Source: Eubacteriales bacterium
Lineage (GTDB): Bacteria; Bacillota; Clostridia; Oscillospirales; Oscillospiraceae
Direction: 5' to 3'
NCBI GenBank assembly: GCA_030536515.1
Contig: JAUNPV010000001.1
Coordinates: 1 to 64,000 of the forward strand
DNA: 64,000 nucleotides
Made by a program: the position numbers and the translations under genes. Every line of letters begins with the position of its first letter. The first letter of the stretch is position 1. This document shows, in pieces, positions 23,324 to 31,031 of the stretch. Under the pieces are notes generated by a model, which did no database searches, was not told the origin of the DNA, and worked only from the letters and a program-made list of their open reading frames with translations.

Positions 23324-24613
23324 ATGCTGCCGGAGGAATTTTTACAGCGGATGAAAAAACAGCTGGGGCAGGACTATGAGGCGTTTTTGGAGAGCCTCCG
23401 GCGGCCCCGGGCGGTGGCCCTGCGGTTCAATCCCCTGAAGGGGGCGCGGCCACAGCTGCCCTTTGTGAGGGAAAACGTGCCCTGGGAGCGGTCAGGGTTC
23501 TACTACGACCCGGAATCCCGGCCCGGTCTGCACGTTTACCACGAGGCGGGCGTATATTACCTACAGGAGGCCAGTGCCATGGCTCCGGTGGCGCTGCTTT
23601 CTCCCCAGCCCGGGGAGCGGGTCTGCGACCTGTGCGCCGCCCCCGGGGGCAAGACCACCCAGATTGCCGGGCGGATGGCCGGGGCGGGCTTCCTGCTTGC
23701 CAACGAGTGGAGCCCCAAGCGGGCGAAAATTCTCTCCCGGAACATTGAGCGCATGGGCGTTGCCAACGCCCTGGTGACCAACGAGACCGCCCAGCGGCTG
23801 GCCCAACGGCTGCCCGGATTTTTCGACCGGGTGCTGGTGGACGCTCCCTGCTCCGGAGAGGGGATGTTCCGCAAGGAGGAGGCCGCCGTCACGGATTGGA
23901 GCCAGGAGACTGTGGAGATGTGCGCCGCCCGTCAGGCGGAAATTCTGGATGGGGCGGCAAGGCTGGTGCGGCCCGGAGGGCGGCTGGTGTACTCCACCTG
24001 TACCTTCGCCCCGGAGGAGGACGAGGGGGCGGTGACGGCCTTCCTGGCGGCCCACCCGGAATTTGCGCCGGAGACCGTGGAGGCCCCCTGGTTCGTGCCC
24101 GGGGAGAACGGCTCCTTCCGGATGTGGCCCCACAAGCTGCTGGGGGAGGGACATTTTGCGGCGGTTCTCCGGAAAAACGGGGGAGAGGCGGAGAAAATCC
24201 TCCTTTCCAAGGGAGAAAAACTGCCAAAGGCCTGGGAGGATTTCGCCCGGGAGCTGGGCATCCGGCTGCCGGAGGGGAAGGGACTGTCCTTCGGCCAGAC
24301 CCTGTACTGGGCCCCGCCGGAGCTGCCGGAGCTGGCAGGGCTGAAGGTCCTGCGGCCCGGTCTGGAGCTGGGCACGGTGAAAAAGGACCGGTTCGAGCCT
24401 GCCCACGCCCTGGCCCTGTGGCTGAAAACTTGCAACAGCGTCCAGGATTTTGCCCCCGATTCCCCGGAGATGAAGCAGTACCTTCACGGCGAGGTGCTGC
24501 CCTCGGAGAAAAAGGGCTGGACCCTGGTCACGGCAGGAGGGTATTCCATCGGCTGGGCCAAGGGCGACGGCCGGGTGCTGAAAAACCACTACCCGAAGGG
24601 GCTGAGAAGATAA
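23324..24613 (+). CDS. RsmF/NOP2-family rRNA m5C methyltransferase
   Basis: A 429-residue SAM-dependent RNA cytosine-C5 methyltransferase. Motif I is CAAPGGKTTQ (about residue 105), motif IV DAPCSGEGMF with the first active cysteine, and motif VI STCTFAPEED with the second. A C-terminal RNA-binding extension follows, as in RsmF/YebU. GAGGAGG precedes ATG 23324. The 214-bp gap upstream holds a degenerate family C half (TGTCATTGCGAGAC at 23117). The exact target cytosine is inferred only from family. Confidence 0.9.
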   Translation: MLPEEFLQRMKKQLGQDYEAFLESLRRPRAVALRFNPLKGARPQLPFVRENVPWERSGFYYDPESRPGLHVYHEAGVYYLQEASAMAPVALLSPQPGERVCDLCAAPGGKTTQIAGRMAGAGFLLANEWSPKRAKILSRNIERMGVANALVTNETAQRLAQRLPGFFDRVLVDAPCSGEGMFRKEEAAVTDWSQETVEMCAARQAEILDGAARLVRPGGRLVYSTCTFAPEEDEGAVTAFLAAHPEFAPETVEAPWFVPGENGSFRMWPHKLLGEGHFAAVLRKNGGEAEKILLSKGEKLPKAWEDFARELGIRLPEGKGLSFGQTLYWAPPELPELAGLKVLRPGLELGTVKKDRFEPAHALALWLKTCNSVQDFAPDSPEMKQYLHGEVLPSEKKGWTLVTAGGYSIGWAKGDGRVLKNHYPKGLRR

Positions 24614-24620
24614 TTCGGGC

Positions 24621-24713
24621 GTAGGGGAGGGGCTTGCCCCCTCCCGCCGCACTGCCCCATTTTGCCTGGTCAACGAGGTAGGCCACCCGGACAGCCGCAA
24701 GGGCTGTCCCTAC
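24621..24713. repeat. Composite BIME: family E REP and inverted family S REP
   Basis: GTAG plus GGGAGGGG-CTTG-CCCCCTCCC (24621-24645) is paired with an inverted GGACAGCC/GGCTGTCC REP ending CTAC (24689-24713). The mirror arrangement is at 54037-54132 and the same one at 56665-56754. Confidence 0.8.
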
Positions 24714-24770
24714 GCAGATAACCGGTCTTACATCCCCCAAGGGGGAAGGCATTGGTGGAATTTTTTGGAC

Positions 24771-24799
24771 TTTACAGAAGAACGGCTCTGTGATATAAT
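24771..24799 (+). promoter_or_regulatory. Promoter of murA
   Basis: TTTACA (24771-24776) and TATAAT (24794-24799) are 17 bp apart, about 49 bp before the TTG start. Confidence 0.7.
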
Positions 24800-24847
24800 A
24801 AACGGGCGTGTATGCGAAAATGCTAAATTACAAGGAGAGGATATTCC

Positions 24848-26113
24848 TTGGCCAAATATGAAATCAACGGCGGCAAACCTCTGAACGGCACCATCACCAT
24901 CAGCGGCGCAAAAAATGCGGCTGTGGCGATTCTGCCGGCGGCCCTGCTGGTCCATGGGGTGTGCCGGATTGAAAATGTTCCCAACATTTCCGATACCTGC
25001 ATCATGCTGGGCATTCTGAAGCAGATGGGGGCCCAGATTGAATACCCGGAGCCCGGCGTGGTGGAAATCGACTGCTCGAGCGTCCAGTGCAGCGAGCCCG
25101 ACGGGGACCTGGTGAAGAAAATGCGGGCCAGCTACTATCTCATGGGCGCATTGCTTGGCCGGTTCGGCAAGGCCCATGTGGCGCTGCCCGGCGGCTGCAA
25201 CTTCGCCTCCCGGCCCATCGACCAGCACATCAAGGGCTTCCTGGCCCTGGGGGCTGAGGTGGATGAGACTGAGGACTATGTGGCCCTGACCCCCGGCGAG
25301 GAGGGCCTGCGAGGCCAGCGCATCTGCCTGGACATGGCCTCTGTGGGCGCAACCATCAACATTATGCTGGCGGCCACCCTGATTCCCGGCCAGACCGTCA
25401 TTGAAAATGCGGCCAAGGAGCCCCATATTGTGGACCTGGCCAACTTCCTGAACACCATGGGCGCCCGGGTCTCCGGCGCAGGTACCGACACCATGAAAAT
25501 CCGGGGCGTCAACTGCCTCCACGGCGGCACCTATGCCATCATCCCCGATCAGATTGAGGCCGGTACATACATGGCCGCCGTCACCGCCGTGGGCGGCAAC
25601 GTGCTGGTTCAGAACGTCATCCCCAAGCACATGGAGTGCATCACCAACAAGCTCCAGGAGATGGGGGCCAAAATCATCAACTACGACGATTCCATCCGCA
25701 TCATCCGCAGCGGACGGCTCCGCCAGACCACCGTCAAGACCCGGCCCTATCCCGGCTTCCCCACGGATATGCAGGCCCAGGTGTGCGTGTGTATGTCCCT
25801 GGCCGGGGGCATCAGCCGTCTGACGGAGAGCGTCTACGAGACCCGGTTCTTCGGCTACTGCACGGAGCTGGAGAGCATGGGGGCCAAAATCTCCATCAAC
25901 GGCAAGACCGCCACGGTGTCCGGCGTTGAAAAGCTGCGGGGCGCCACCGTCTGCGCCCACGACCTCCGGGCGGGCGCCGCCCTGGTCATCGCAGGCCTGG
26001 CCGCCGAGGGCACCACCTACGTCGAGCACATCCACTTCATCGAGCGAGGCTACGAGGATTTGGTTGAAAAGCTCACCTCCCTGGGCGCGGATATTCGCAG
26101 ACTGGATAATTAA
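24848..26113 (+). CDS. UDP-N-acetylglucosamine 1-carboxyvinyltransferase MurA
   Basis: A 421-residue enzyme of the first committed step of peptidoglycan synthesis, adding enolpyruvate to UDP-GlcNAc. Motifs are the substrate Lys in SGAKNAA (residues 20-26) and the catalytic loop LPGGCNFASRP with Cys117, the residue that fosfomycin alkylates, so the enzyme is of the sensitive Cys type. The DQIEAGTYM motif holds the active-site Asp. The start is TTG 24848 with AAGGAGAGG upstream. A perfect terminator follows. Confidence 0.95.
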   Translation: MAKYEINGGKPLNGTITISGAKNAAVAILPAALLVHGVCRIENVPNISDTCIMLGILKQMGAQIEYPEPGVVEIDCSSVQCSEPDGDLVKKMRASYYLMGALLGRFGKAHVALPGGCNFASRPIDQHIKGFLALGAEVDETEDYVALTPGEEGLRGQRICLDMASVGATINIMLAATLIPGQTVIENAAKEPHIVDLANFLNTMGARVSGAGTDTMKIRGVNCLHGGTYAIIPDQIEAGTYMAAVTAVGGNVLVQNVIPKHMECITNKLQEMGAKIINYDDSIRIIRSGRLRQTTVKTRPYPGFPTDMQAQVCVCMSLAGGISRLTESVYETRFFGYCTELESMGAKISINGKTATVSGVEKLRGATVCAHDLRAGAALVIAGLAAEGTTYVEHIHFIERGYEDLVEKLTSLGADIRRLDN

Positions 26114-26117
26114 ATTT

Positions 26118-26148
26118 AGCCCCCGGTTTCAGAACCGGGGGCTGAAAT
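26118..26148 (+). terminator. Terminator of murA
   Basis: AGCCCCCGGTT pairs with AACCGGGGGCT (26118-26143), followed by a T-rich stretch. Confidence 0.8.
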
Positions 26149-26188
26149 TTTATCCTTGGGCCAAAAGCCTTCCCCCGCACCCCCAAAT

Positions 26189-26356
26189 ACCTTCCCCCGG
26201 GGGGAAGGTGGATTGCCCGAAGGGCAAGACGGATGAGGGATGGCGTGCAGTTATGGCTTGCAGTATCTGACGGTGGTGCATACCGTGTCCGACCTGTCGC
26301 CATCCCTCATCAGTCACCAGTCTGCGGACTGGTGCCAGCTTCCCCCCGGGGGAAGC
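26189..26356. repeat. Family D repeat, full copy
   Basis: The left palindrome ACCTTCCCCCGGGGGGAAGGT and the right palindrome AGCTTCCCCCCGGGGGAAGCT flank inner ATGAGGGATGGCG / CGCCATCCCTCAT arms and a right hairpin CACCAGTCTGCGGACTGGTG. Confidence 0.8.
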
Positions 26357-26388
26357 TATTGGCCCGGGGGAAGGCTTTGGGGTGCCCT

Positions 26389-26417
26389 GTAGGGGCGGGT
26401 TGGTAACCCGCCCCTAC
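26389..26417. repeat. Self-contained symmetrical REP (GTAG...CTAC)
   Basis: GTAG, then arms GGGCGGGTT/AACCCGCCC, then CTAC in one 29-bp unit. This is the only copy in the window where a single hairpin has both feet. Confidence 0.75.
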
Positions 26418-26427
26418 GGAGGCTGTG

Positions 26428-27348
26428 TTAGTCGGCGTACATGGCGGTGGTCAGGTAGCGTTCGCCGGAGTCGGGGAGGAGGGCGACGATGGTTTTGCCT
26501 TGGTTTTCCTTCTGGGCGGCCAGGGTCAGGGCGGCGTGGAGGGCGGCTCCGCCGGAGATGCCGGCGAGAATGCCCTCCCGGCGGCCCAGGCTGCGGCCTG
26601 CGGCCATGGCATCCTCGGTGGTGACGGTTACGACCCGGTCAATGACGGACCGGTCCAGAATCTCCGGGATGAAGTTGGCCCCGATGCCCTGGATGCCGTG
26701 GGGGCCGGAACGGCCTGCGGTGAGCAGGGGGGAGTCGGCAGGCTCCACGCCGATAATCTGGACGGCGGGGTTTTTCTCCTTCAGGAACCGGCCCACGCCG
26801 GTGACGGTGCCGCCGGTGCCGATGCCGGCCACGAAGATATCCACCCGGCCCTCGGTGTCCGCCCAGATTTCCGGGCCGGTGGTGCGGTAGTGGGCGGCGG
26901 GGTTGGCGGGGTTGACGAACTGACCGGCCACGAAGCTGTTGGGAATCTCCCGGTTCAGCTCCTGGGCCTTGGCGATGGCGGCGGACATTCCCCCGGCCCC
27001 GGGGGTCAGCACCAGCCGGGCGCCGTAGGCGGCCATGAGCCGCCGCCGCTCCATGCTCATGGAGTCGGGCATGACGATGATGCAGTGGTAGCCCCGGGAG
27101 GCGGCCACGGCGCACAGGCCGATGCCGGTGTTGCCGGAGGTGGGCTCAATGACGGTGGAGCCGGGCTTTAGAATGCCCTTTGCCTCGGCGTCGTCCAGCA
27201 TGGCCCGGGCCACCCGGTCCTTGGCGGACCCGGCGGGGTTCCGGCTTTCCAGCTTCACCAGCACCCGGGCGGGCAGACCCTGGGCCAGGCTGCAAAGCTC
27301 CAAAAGCGGGGTAGCGCCGATAAGCTCGGAGACAGATTTGTAAATCAT
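26428..27348 (-). CDS. Cysteine synthase CysK
   Basis: A 306-residue PLP enzyme making cysteine from O-acetylserine and sulfide. The PLP lysine is in NPAGSAKDR (about residue 41); EPTSGNTGIG is the substrate loop and GIGTGGTVTG binds the cofactor phosphate. ATG 27348 has GGAGGT 6 nt upstream. It is divergent from cysE, the enzyme supplying its substrate. Its own consensus promoter lies at 27539-27568, so a family D repeat is carried in its 5' leader. Confidence 0.94.
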   Translation of the reverse strand: MIYKSVSELIGATPLLELCSLAQGLPARVLVKLESRNPAGSAKDRVARAMLDDAEAKGILKPGSTVIEPTSGNTGIGLCAVAASRGYHCIIVMPDSMSMERRRLMAAYGARLVLTPGAGGMSAAIAKAQELNREIPNSFVAGQFVNPANPAAHYRTTGPEIWADTEGRVDIFVAGIGTGGTVTGVGRFLKEKNPAVQIIGVEPADSPLLTAGRSGPHGIQGIGANFIPEILDRSVIDRVVTVTTEDAMAAGRSLGRREGILAGISGGAALHAALTLAAQKENQGKTIVALLPDSGERYLTTAMYAD

Positions 27349-27380
27349 AGCAATACCTCCAAATGAAAAATAGACCATTG

Positions 27381-27527
27381 CCTTCCCCCTCCGGGGGAGG
27401 GTGCCGCCAGTCCGCAGACTGGCGATGGATGAGGGGCGCAGGATGACCGGCAGCTTTTGGGGAAGCACCCCTCATCAGTCATGGTCTGCGATGCAGCCCA
27501 TGACAGCTTCCCCCCCAGGGGGAAGCC
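27381..27527. repeat. Family D repeat in the cysK leader
   Basis: Left CCTTCCCCCTCCGGGGGAGG and right GCTTCCCCCCCAGGGGGAAG palindromes flank a GCCAGTC-CGCA-GACTGGC hairpin and GATGAGGGG / CCCCTCATC arms. It lies between the cysK promoter and start codon. Confidence 0.75.
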
Positions 27528-27538
27528 TTTTTCTTTTT

Positions 27539-27600
27539 ATTATACCTCTGAAAGATGTGCGGTGTCAATCATTGACAGCGTCGAACGCATATGCTAAACT
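27539..27600. promoter_or_regulatory. Back-to-back promoters of cysK (minus) and cysE (plus)
   Basis: Minus strand: TTGACA (27568-27563), 18 bp, TATAAT (27544-27539). Plus strand: TTGACA (27572-27577), 17 bp, TAAACT (27595-27600). The two -35 boxes are three bases apart. Confidence 0.75.
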
Positions 27601-27622
27601 GAACAAAAAAGGAGGGGTCTAC

Positions 27623-28540
27623 ATGAGCATTGAACTTCAGATTGAGGGTATTGTGGACAATATTCTGGCGGATTATAAGAACGGGCGGGATATTGACAAA
27701 ATGCAGCCTTACTGTCAGCCGGATAAGGCGGTTATCATCGACATGATTGGCAAGCTCCTGCGCATCGTCTACCCCGGGGCCTCCCGGGAGCGCACCTACC
27801 GGATTTACAACGCACGGCACAACCTGTCCATGCTCATTGAGGACGTGATGTACAACCTCAACAAGCAGATTAACCTCATTTTGAAGGATGAGGAACGGGC
27901 CCAGGCCGTCAGCGTGGCCTTTTTCCAGGCCATTCCCGCCGTCCGGGCGGTGGCCCAGACCGATGTGGAGGCCTTTTTCGCCGGGGACCCGGCGGCGTTC
28001 AGCGTGGACGAGATTATCTACTGCTATCCGGGGCTGTTTGCCATTACCGTCTACCGGCTGGCCCATGTGCTGTACGACTTGGGGGTGCCCATGCTGCCCC
28101 GGATTATGACCGAGCACGCCCACAGCGTCACCGGCATCGACATCAACCCCGGGGCCACCGTGGGCAAATACTTCTTCATCGACCACGGCACGGGCATTGT
28201 CATCGGCGAGACCACGGTCATCGGCGACCGGGTGAAGGTGTACCAGGGGGTGACCCTGGGCGCACTGACCACCCGGGGGGGCCAGAGCCTCCGGGGGAAA
28301 AAGCGGCACCCCACCATCGAGGACGACGTGACCATCTACGCCGGCGCTTCCATTCTGGGCGGCAGCACCGTCATCGGCCGGGACAGCGTCATCGGCTCCA
28401 ACGTCTTCATCACCCACTCCATCCCCCCCTGCACCACTGTCAGCGTGAAAAGCCAGGAGCTGCAAATGAAAGCAAGAAACTGCGAGGGCAACTGCAAGCA
28501 GTGCAATAAGCCCGAGGCGTTTTGGGAAAATCAGAAGTAA
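27623..28540 (+). CDS. Serine O-acetyltransferase CysE (EpsC-like)
   Basis: A 305-residue acetyltransferase with an N-terminal helical domain and a left-handed beta-helix C-terminus (GIDINPGATVGKYFFIDHGTGIVIGE, hexapeptide repeats from about residue 170). His of FIDHGTG is the expected catalytic residue. The tail carries CEGNCKQC, a small Cys cluster common in clostridial homologues. AAAGGAGGGG precedes ATG 27623. It is divergent from cysK, forming a cysteine synthesis pair. Confidence 0.92.
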   Translation: MSIELQIEGIVDNILADYKNGRDIDKMQPYCQPDKAVIIDMIGKLLRIVYPGASRERTYRIYNARHNLSMLIEDVMYNLNKQINLILKDEERAQAVSVAFFQAIPAVRAVAQTDVEAFFAGDPAAFSVDEIIYCYPGLFAITVYRLAHVLYDLGVPMLPRIMTEHAHSVTGIDINPGATVGKYFFIDHGTGIVIGETTVIGDRVKVYQGVTLGALTTRGGQSLRGKKRHPTIEDDVTIYAGASILGGSTVIGRDSVIGSNVFITHSIPPCTTVSVKSQELQMKARNCEGNCKQCNKPEAFWENQK

Positions 28541-28595
28541 CAAAGCCTTCCCCCAACGGGGGAAGGTGGCCAAAAGGGGCTGTAAAAAATTTTTT

Positions 28596-28626
28596 GTCCC
28601 CTGTGTCAGACGGCACAGGGGACTTT
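28596..28626 (+). terminator. Terminator of cysE
   Basis: GTCCCCTGTG pairs with CACAGGGGAC around an 8-nt loop; TTTT follows. A family D half-palindrome (CCTTCCCCC-AAC-GGGGGAAGG) lies just upstream at 28542-28567. Confidence 0.75.
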
Positions 28627-28762
28627 TGTTGGGCTTTTTTACAGCTCCTTGATTACCCATTTGCGAAACCGGGCGGGGCTGTCAACGGCGGGCGTAGCCC
28701 GTTCATCTTGACCGTTGACTGCTCCGGCTGGGTTTGCTGCTTTTCTAACATTACAAAAATAG

Positions 28763-29242
28763 TTACTGTATCTCATATAATGAGCTTTCAAAATTCTTAA
28801 CAAAGTATTTGATGTTTGTTCTACCTTTTTGAATAATGGTATGTCCTTCAGCCTCTAATTTCAGTTTTTGCGCTTCTATACCACCGGGATATTTTGAATT
28901 TAGCTCACCATTAGCCTTAAGTGTCCTCCAGTAAGGAGTCTCATCTTCAGTACGCTGATAACTCGCCCACGCTGCAATAGATACAAAAATTCCTGCTGTA
29001 ATCGGCTCTGTAAAATCAGCATTATTTTTCTTAGCAAAATATTCTCGAATTTTTCCTACTGTAATTAACTTTCCACAAGGAATCAGCTTCATTACTTTAT
29101 CGTAGTCGATTGGCGGAGCAAAATACATTTTGCTTCCACCATACTTTTCAATGCTTTTTTCGTCCGTGATGATTTGAATTTTCGGCATATCCTTGCTATC
29201 ATTTAGCATAGCATTAAAATCCTTTTTATCTTCATTCGCCAT
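28763..29242 (-). CDS. Alkyltransferase-like (MGMT-fold) DNA-binding protein
   Basis: A 159-residue protein with an MGMT C-terminal-type domain from about residue 53: IPCGKLITVGKIREYF, then AASYQR-like spacing. Where MGMT has PCHRV with the methyl-accepting cysteine, this protein reads PYWRTLKANGEL, so the cysteine is replaced by tryptophan or an adjacent residue as in alkyltransferase-like (ATL) proteins. ATLs bind O6-alkylguanine and flag it for excision repair. Base composition is far more AT-rich than the neighbours, with AAA/TTT-rich codons, suggesting recent transfer. AGAAGGAGG lies upstream of 29242. Confidence 0.72.
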   Translation of the reverse strand: MANEDKKDFNAMLNDSKDMPKIQIITDEKSIEKYGGSKMYFAPPIDYDKVMKLIPCGKLITVGKIREYFAKKNNADFTEPITAGIFVSIAAWASYQRTEDETPYWRTLKANGELNSKYPGGIEAQKLKLEAEGHTIIQKGRTNIKYFVKNFESSLYEIQ

Positions 29243-29378
29243 GTGTGTCCACCTCCTTCTAAAATTATAATGCTATACTTCACGCTATGCAATGAGACGG
29301 TTTTAATTTTTCAAAATAATTTTACGGAATATTGGCAGGGCGGCGGCTCGTTATTGGTTATCGGTTGTTACTTCTTTA

Positions 29379-29606
29379 CTAACCATGAGCATTCCCTTCG
29401 GGGCTGTAGTGCTGGGAGCCGTCCAGCTCAATGGCAATTCGGGCACGGTCACAATAAAAATCCACAATATAGTGCCCAAGGATTTTCTGCCGATTGAAGG
29501 TCATTGGCAGGGATTTGAGAAAGTCGTACCATAAATGACGTTCTTCCTTCGTCATGGATTTGCGCAGATTTTGTGCATTGGGTGTGAGCCTGTTGGGATT
29601 TGCCAT
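29379..29606 (-). pseudogene. Truncated DUF559 endonuclease-like gene
   Basis: The start MANPNRLTPNAQNLRKSMTK and the core LWYDFLKSLPMTFNRQKILG...VDFYCDRARIAIELDGSQHY match DUF559 proteins (Vsr/REase-like fold). The frame stops after SPEGNAHG at 75 residues, while family members run to about 115-130 with a further conserved strand and helix. The missing end is not found downstream (29243-29378), so I call it a remnant. It has intermediate GC. Confidence 0.7.
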
Positions 29607-29640
29607 ATAAACAGCCCCTTTCTGTGAGATAAGCGGGAGA

Positions 29641-29695
29641 CCCTCATCAGTCACCAGTCTGCGGACTGGTGCCAGCTTCCCCCGAGGGGGAAGGC
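29641..29695. repeat. Family D half element inside the tcdA 3' end
   Basis: CCCTCATCAGTCACCAG, the GTCTGCGGAC hairpin and a GCTTCCCCC-GAG-GGGGAAGGC palindrome. It supplies the last residues and stop codon of the minus-strand tcdA. Confidence 0.75.
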
Positions 29696-30405
29696 TTTAT
29701 CAGGTCCTTTATCACTTCTCCCGCCAGAATCAGTCCGGCGGCTCCCGGGACGTAGGGGACGCTGCCTGGGATTTGGCGTTTGCCCAGGGCGGCGGCTTCC
29801 TCCTCCCAGCCGGTGGGGTGCAGGGCCTCCTCCTGGGAGTAGACCACCTTTAGGTGGCGGATGCCCCGCTTGCCCAGCTCCCGGCGCATGACCCTTGCCA
29901 GGGGGCACATGGAGGTTTTGGATATGTCCGCCACCCGGAAGGCGGCGGCATCCAGCTTGTTGCCGGTGCCCATGGAGCAGATGATGGGGGTGTTTGCGGC
30001 CACGGCCTGCTCCACCAGTGCCAGCTTGGCGGTGACGGTGTCGATGGCATCCACGATGTAGTCATACTGGGTGAAGTCAAACCGGGCCGCCGTGTCCGGG
30101 GTGTAAAAGACCGGATAGGTGCGGACGGTGCAGCCGGGGTTGATGTCCAGAATCCTTGCCCGGGCGGCCTCCACCTTCAGCATCCCCAGGCTCCGATGGG
30201 TGGCGAGAATCTGGCGGTTCAGGTTGGAAAGGCCCACGGTGTCGCTGTCGATGAGGTCCAGCGCCCCTACGCCGCTGCGGGCCAGGGCCTCCACGGTGTA
30301 GCCGCCCACCCCGCCGATGCCGAACACCGCCACCCGGGCGGCTTTGAGCCGCTCCAGAGCCTGACTGCCCAGAAGCATTTCCGTGCGGATAAATTGGTTT
30401 TCCAT
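29647..30405 (-). CDS. tRNA threonylcarbamoyladenosine dehydratase TcdA
   Basis: A 252-residue E1-like ATPase that cyclises t6A37 in tRNA. The nucleotide motif GIGGVGGYTVEALARSG is at about residues 29-45, with the adenylation residues in DLIDSDTVGLSNLNRQ. Conserved TSMCPLARVMRRELG and PGSVPYVPGAAGLILAGEVIKDL follow. ATG 30405 has GGGAGGA upstream. The natural protein should end near VIKDLIK; the extra tail (SPSGEAGTSPQTGD) is translated from a family D repeat. Confidence 0.92.
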   Translation of the reverse strand: MENQFIRTEMLLGSQALERLKAARVAVFGIGGVGGYTVEALARSGVGALDLIDSDTVGLSNLNRQILATHRSLGMLKVEAARARILDINPGCTVRTYPVFYTPDTAARFDFTQYDYIVDAIDTVTAKLALVEQAVAANTPIICSMGTGNKLDAAAFRVADISKTSMCPLARVMRRELGKRGIRHLKVVYSQEEALHPTGWEEEAAALGKRQIPGSVPYVPGAAGLILAGEVIKDLIKPSPSGEAGTSPQTGD

Positions 30406-30443
30406 GTGTTCCTCCCAAATGCGTCATGTTTCGAAAAAGAATA

Positions 30444-30546
30444 TGTCATTGCGAAACCAGTCCGCAGACTGGTTGTGGCAATCCGTCCCCCTGGGAAATG
30501 GGGAAACGGATTGCCACGCCAGTGTGCGCACCGGCTCGCAATGACA
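30444..30546. repeat. Family C repeat
   Basis: TGTCATTGCGAAACCAG at the left and CTCGCAATGACA at the right, with inner TGTGGCAATCCG / CGGATTGCCAC repeats and a CCCCCTGGG-type centre. Confidence 0.8.
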
Positions 30547-30554
30547 TTTCGGTG

Positions 30555-30845
30555 TTACTCCTCGAATTGCAGCACGTCCTTGAATTTTTCTTTGAACAGG
30601 TCAAAGACGGCGTTCAGGACGGTTTCGTCCTCCACGGCCAGGTAGTTCTCGTTTTCCTCGTCCACAGGCTCGATTTCCAGAATGACAATCTCGCCGGAGT
30701 CCTCCCCGGCGGGGGTCAGGACCAGGTACTCCTTACCCTCGTAGTTCAGGCAGTCCAGATATTCAAAATCCACGTCCTTGCCGTCCTCGCCGGTGAGGGT
30801 CAGAACGGACACTTCCTCCTCGGTCAGCATTGCTTCGTTTTCCAT
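30555..30845 (-). CDS. DUF1292 protein
   Basis: A 96-residue very acidic protein of the YrzB-like DUF1292 family (MENEAMLTEEEVSVLTL ... FEYLDCLNYEGKEYLVL). AAAGGAGGAGC precedes ATG 30845; the longer frame is not needed. Function of the family is unknown. It is a monocistronic gene divergent from the PpiC-type lipoprotein. Confidence 0.85.
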   Translation of the reverse strand: MENEAMLTEEEVSVLTLTGEDGKDVDFEYLDCLNYEGKEYLVLTPAGEDSGEIVILEIEPVDEENENYLAVEDETVLNAVFDLFKEKFKDVLQFEE

Positions 30846-30967
30846 GGTTGCTCCTCCTTTTGTGATTGTGTTTCCAGTATACCCGATGGGGGCCGGAAAA
30901 GCAAGTGAATTCCCCCGGGGCTTCCGCAAATTTTACCGTATGTTCACAGGATTCGGGCCTTTCCACC

Positions 30968-30996
30968 TTGCATTGCAGGGCGGGGTATGGTAAACT
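30968..30996 (+). promoter_or_regulatory. Promoter of the PpiC/C39 lipoprotein gene
   Basis: TTGCAT (30968-30973) and TAAACT (30991-30996) are 17 bp apart, 35 bp upstream of the start. Confidence 0.55.
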
Positions 30997-31031
30997 GTTA
31001 CAAAGTATGAACAAACGGAAGGACGATCTCC

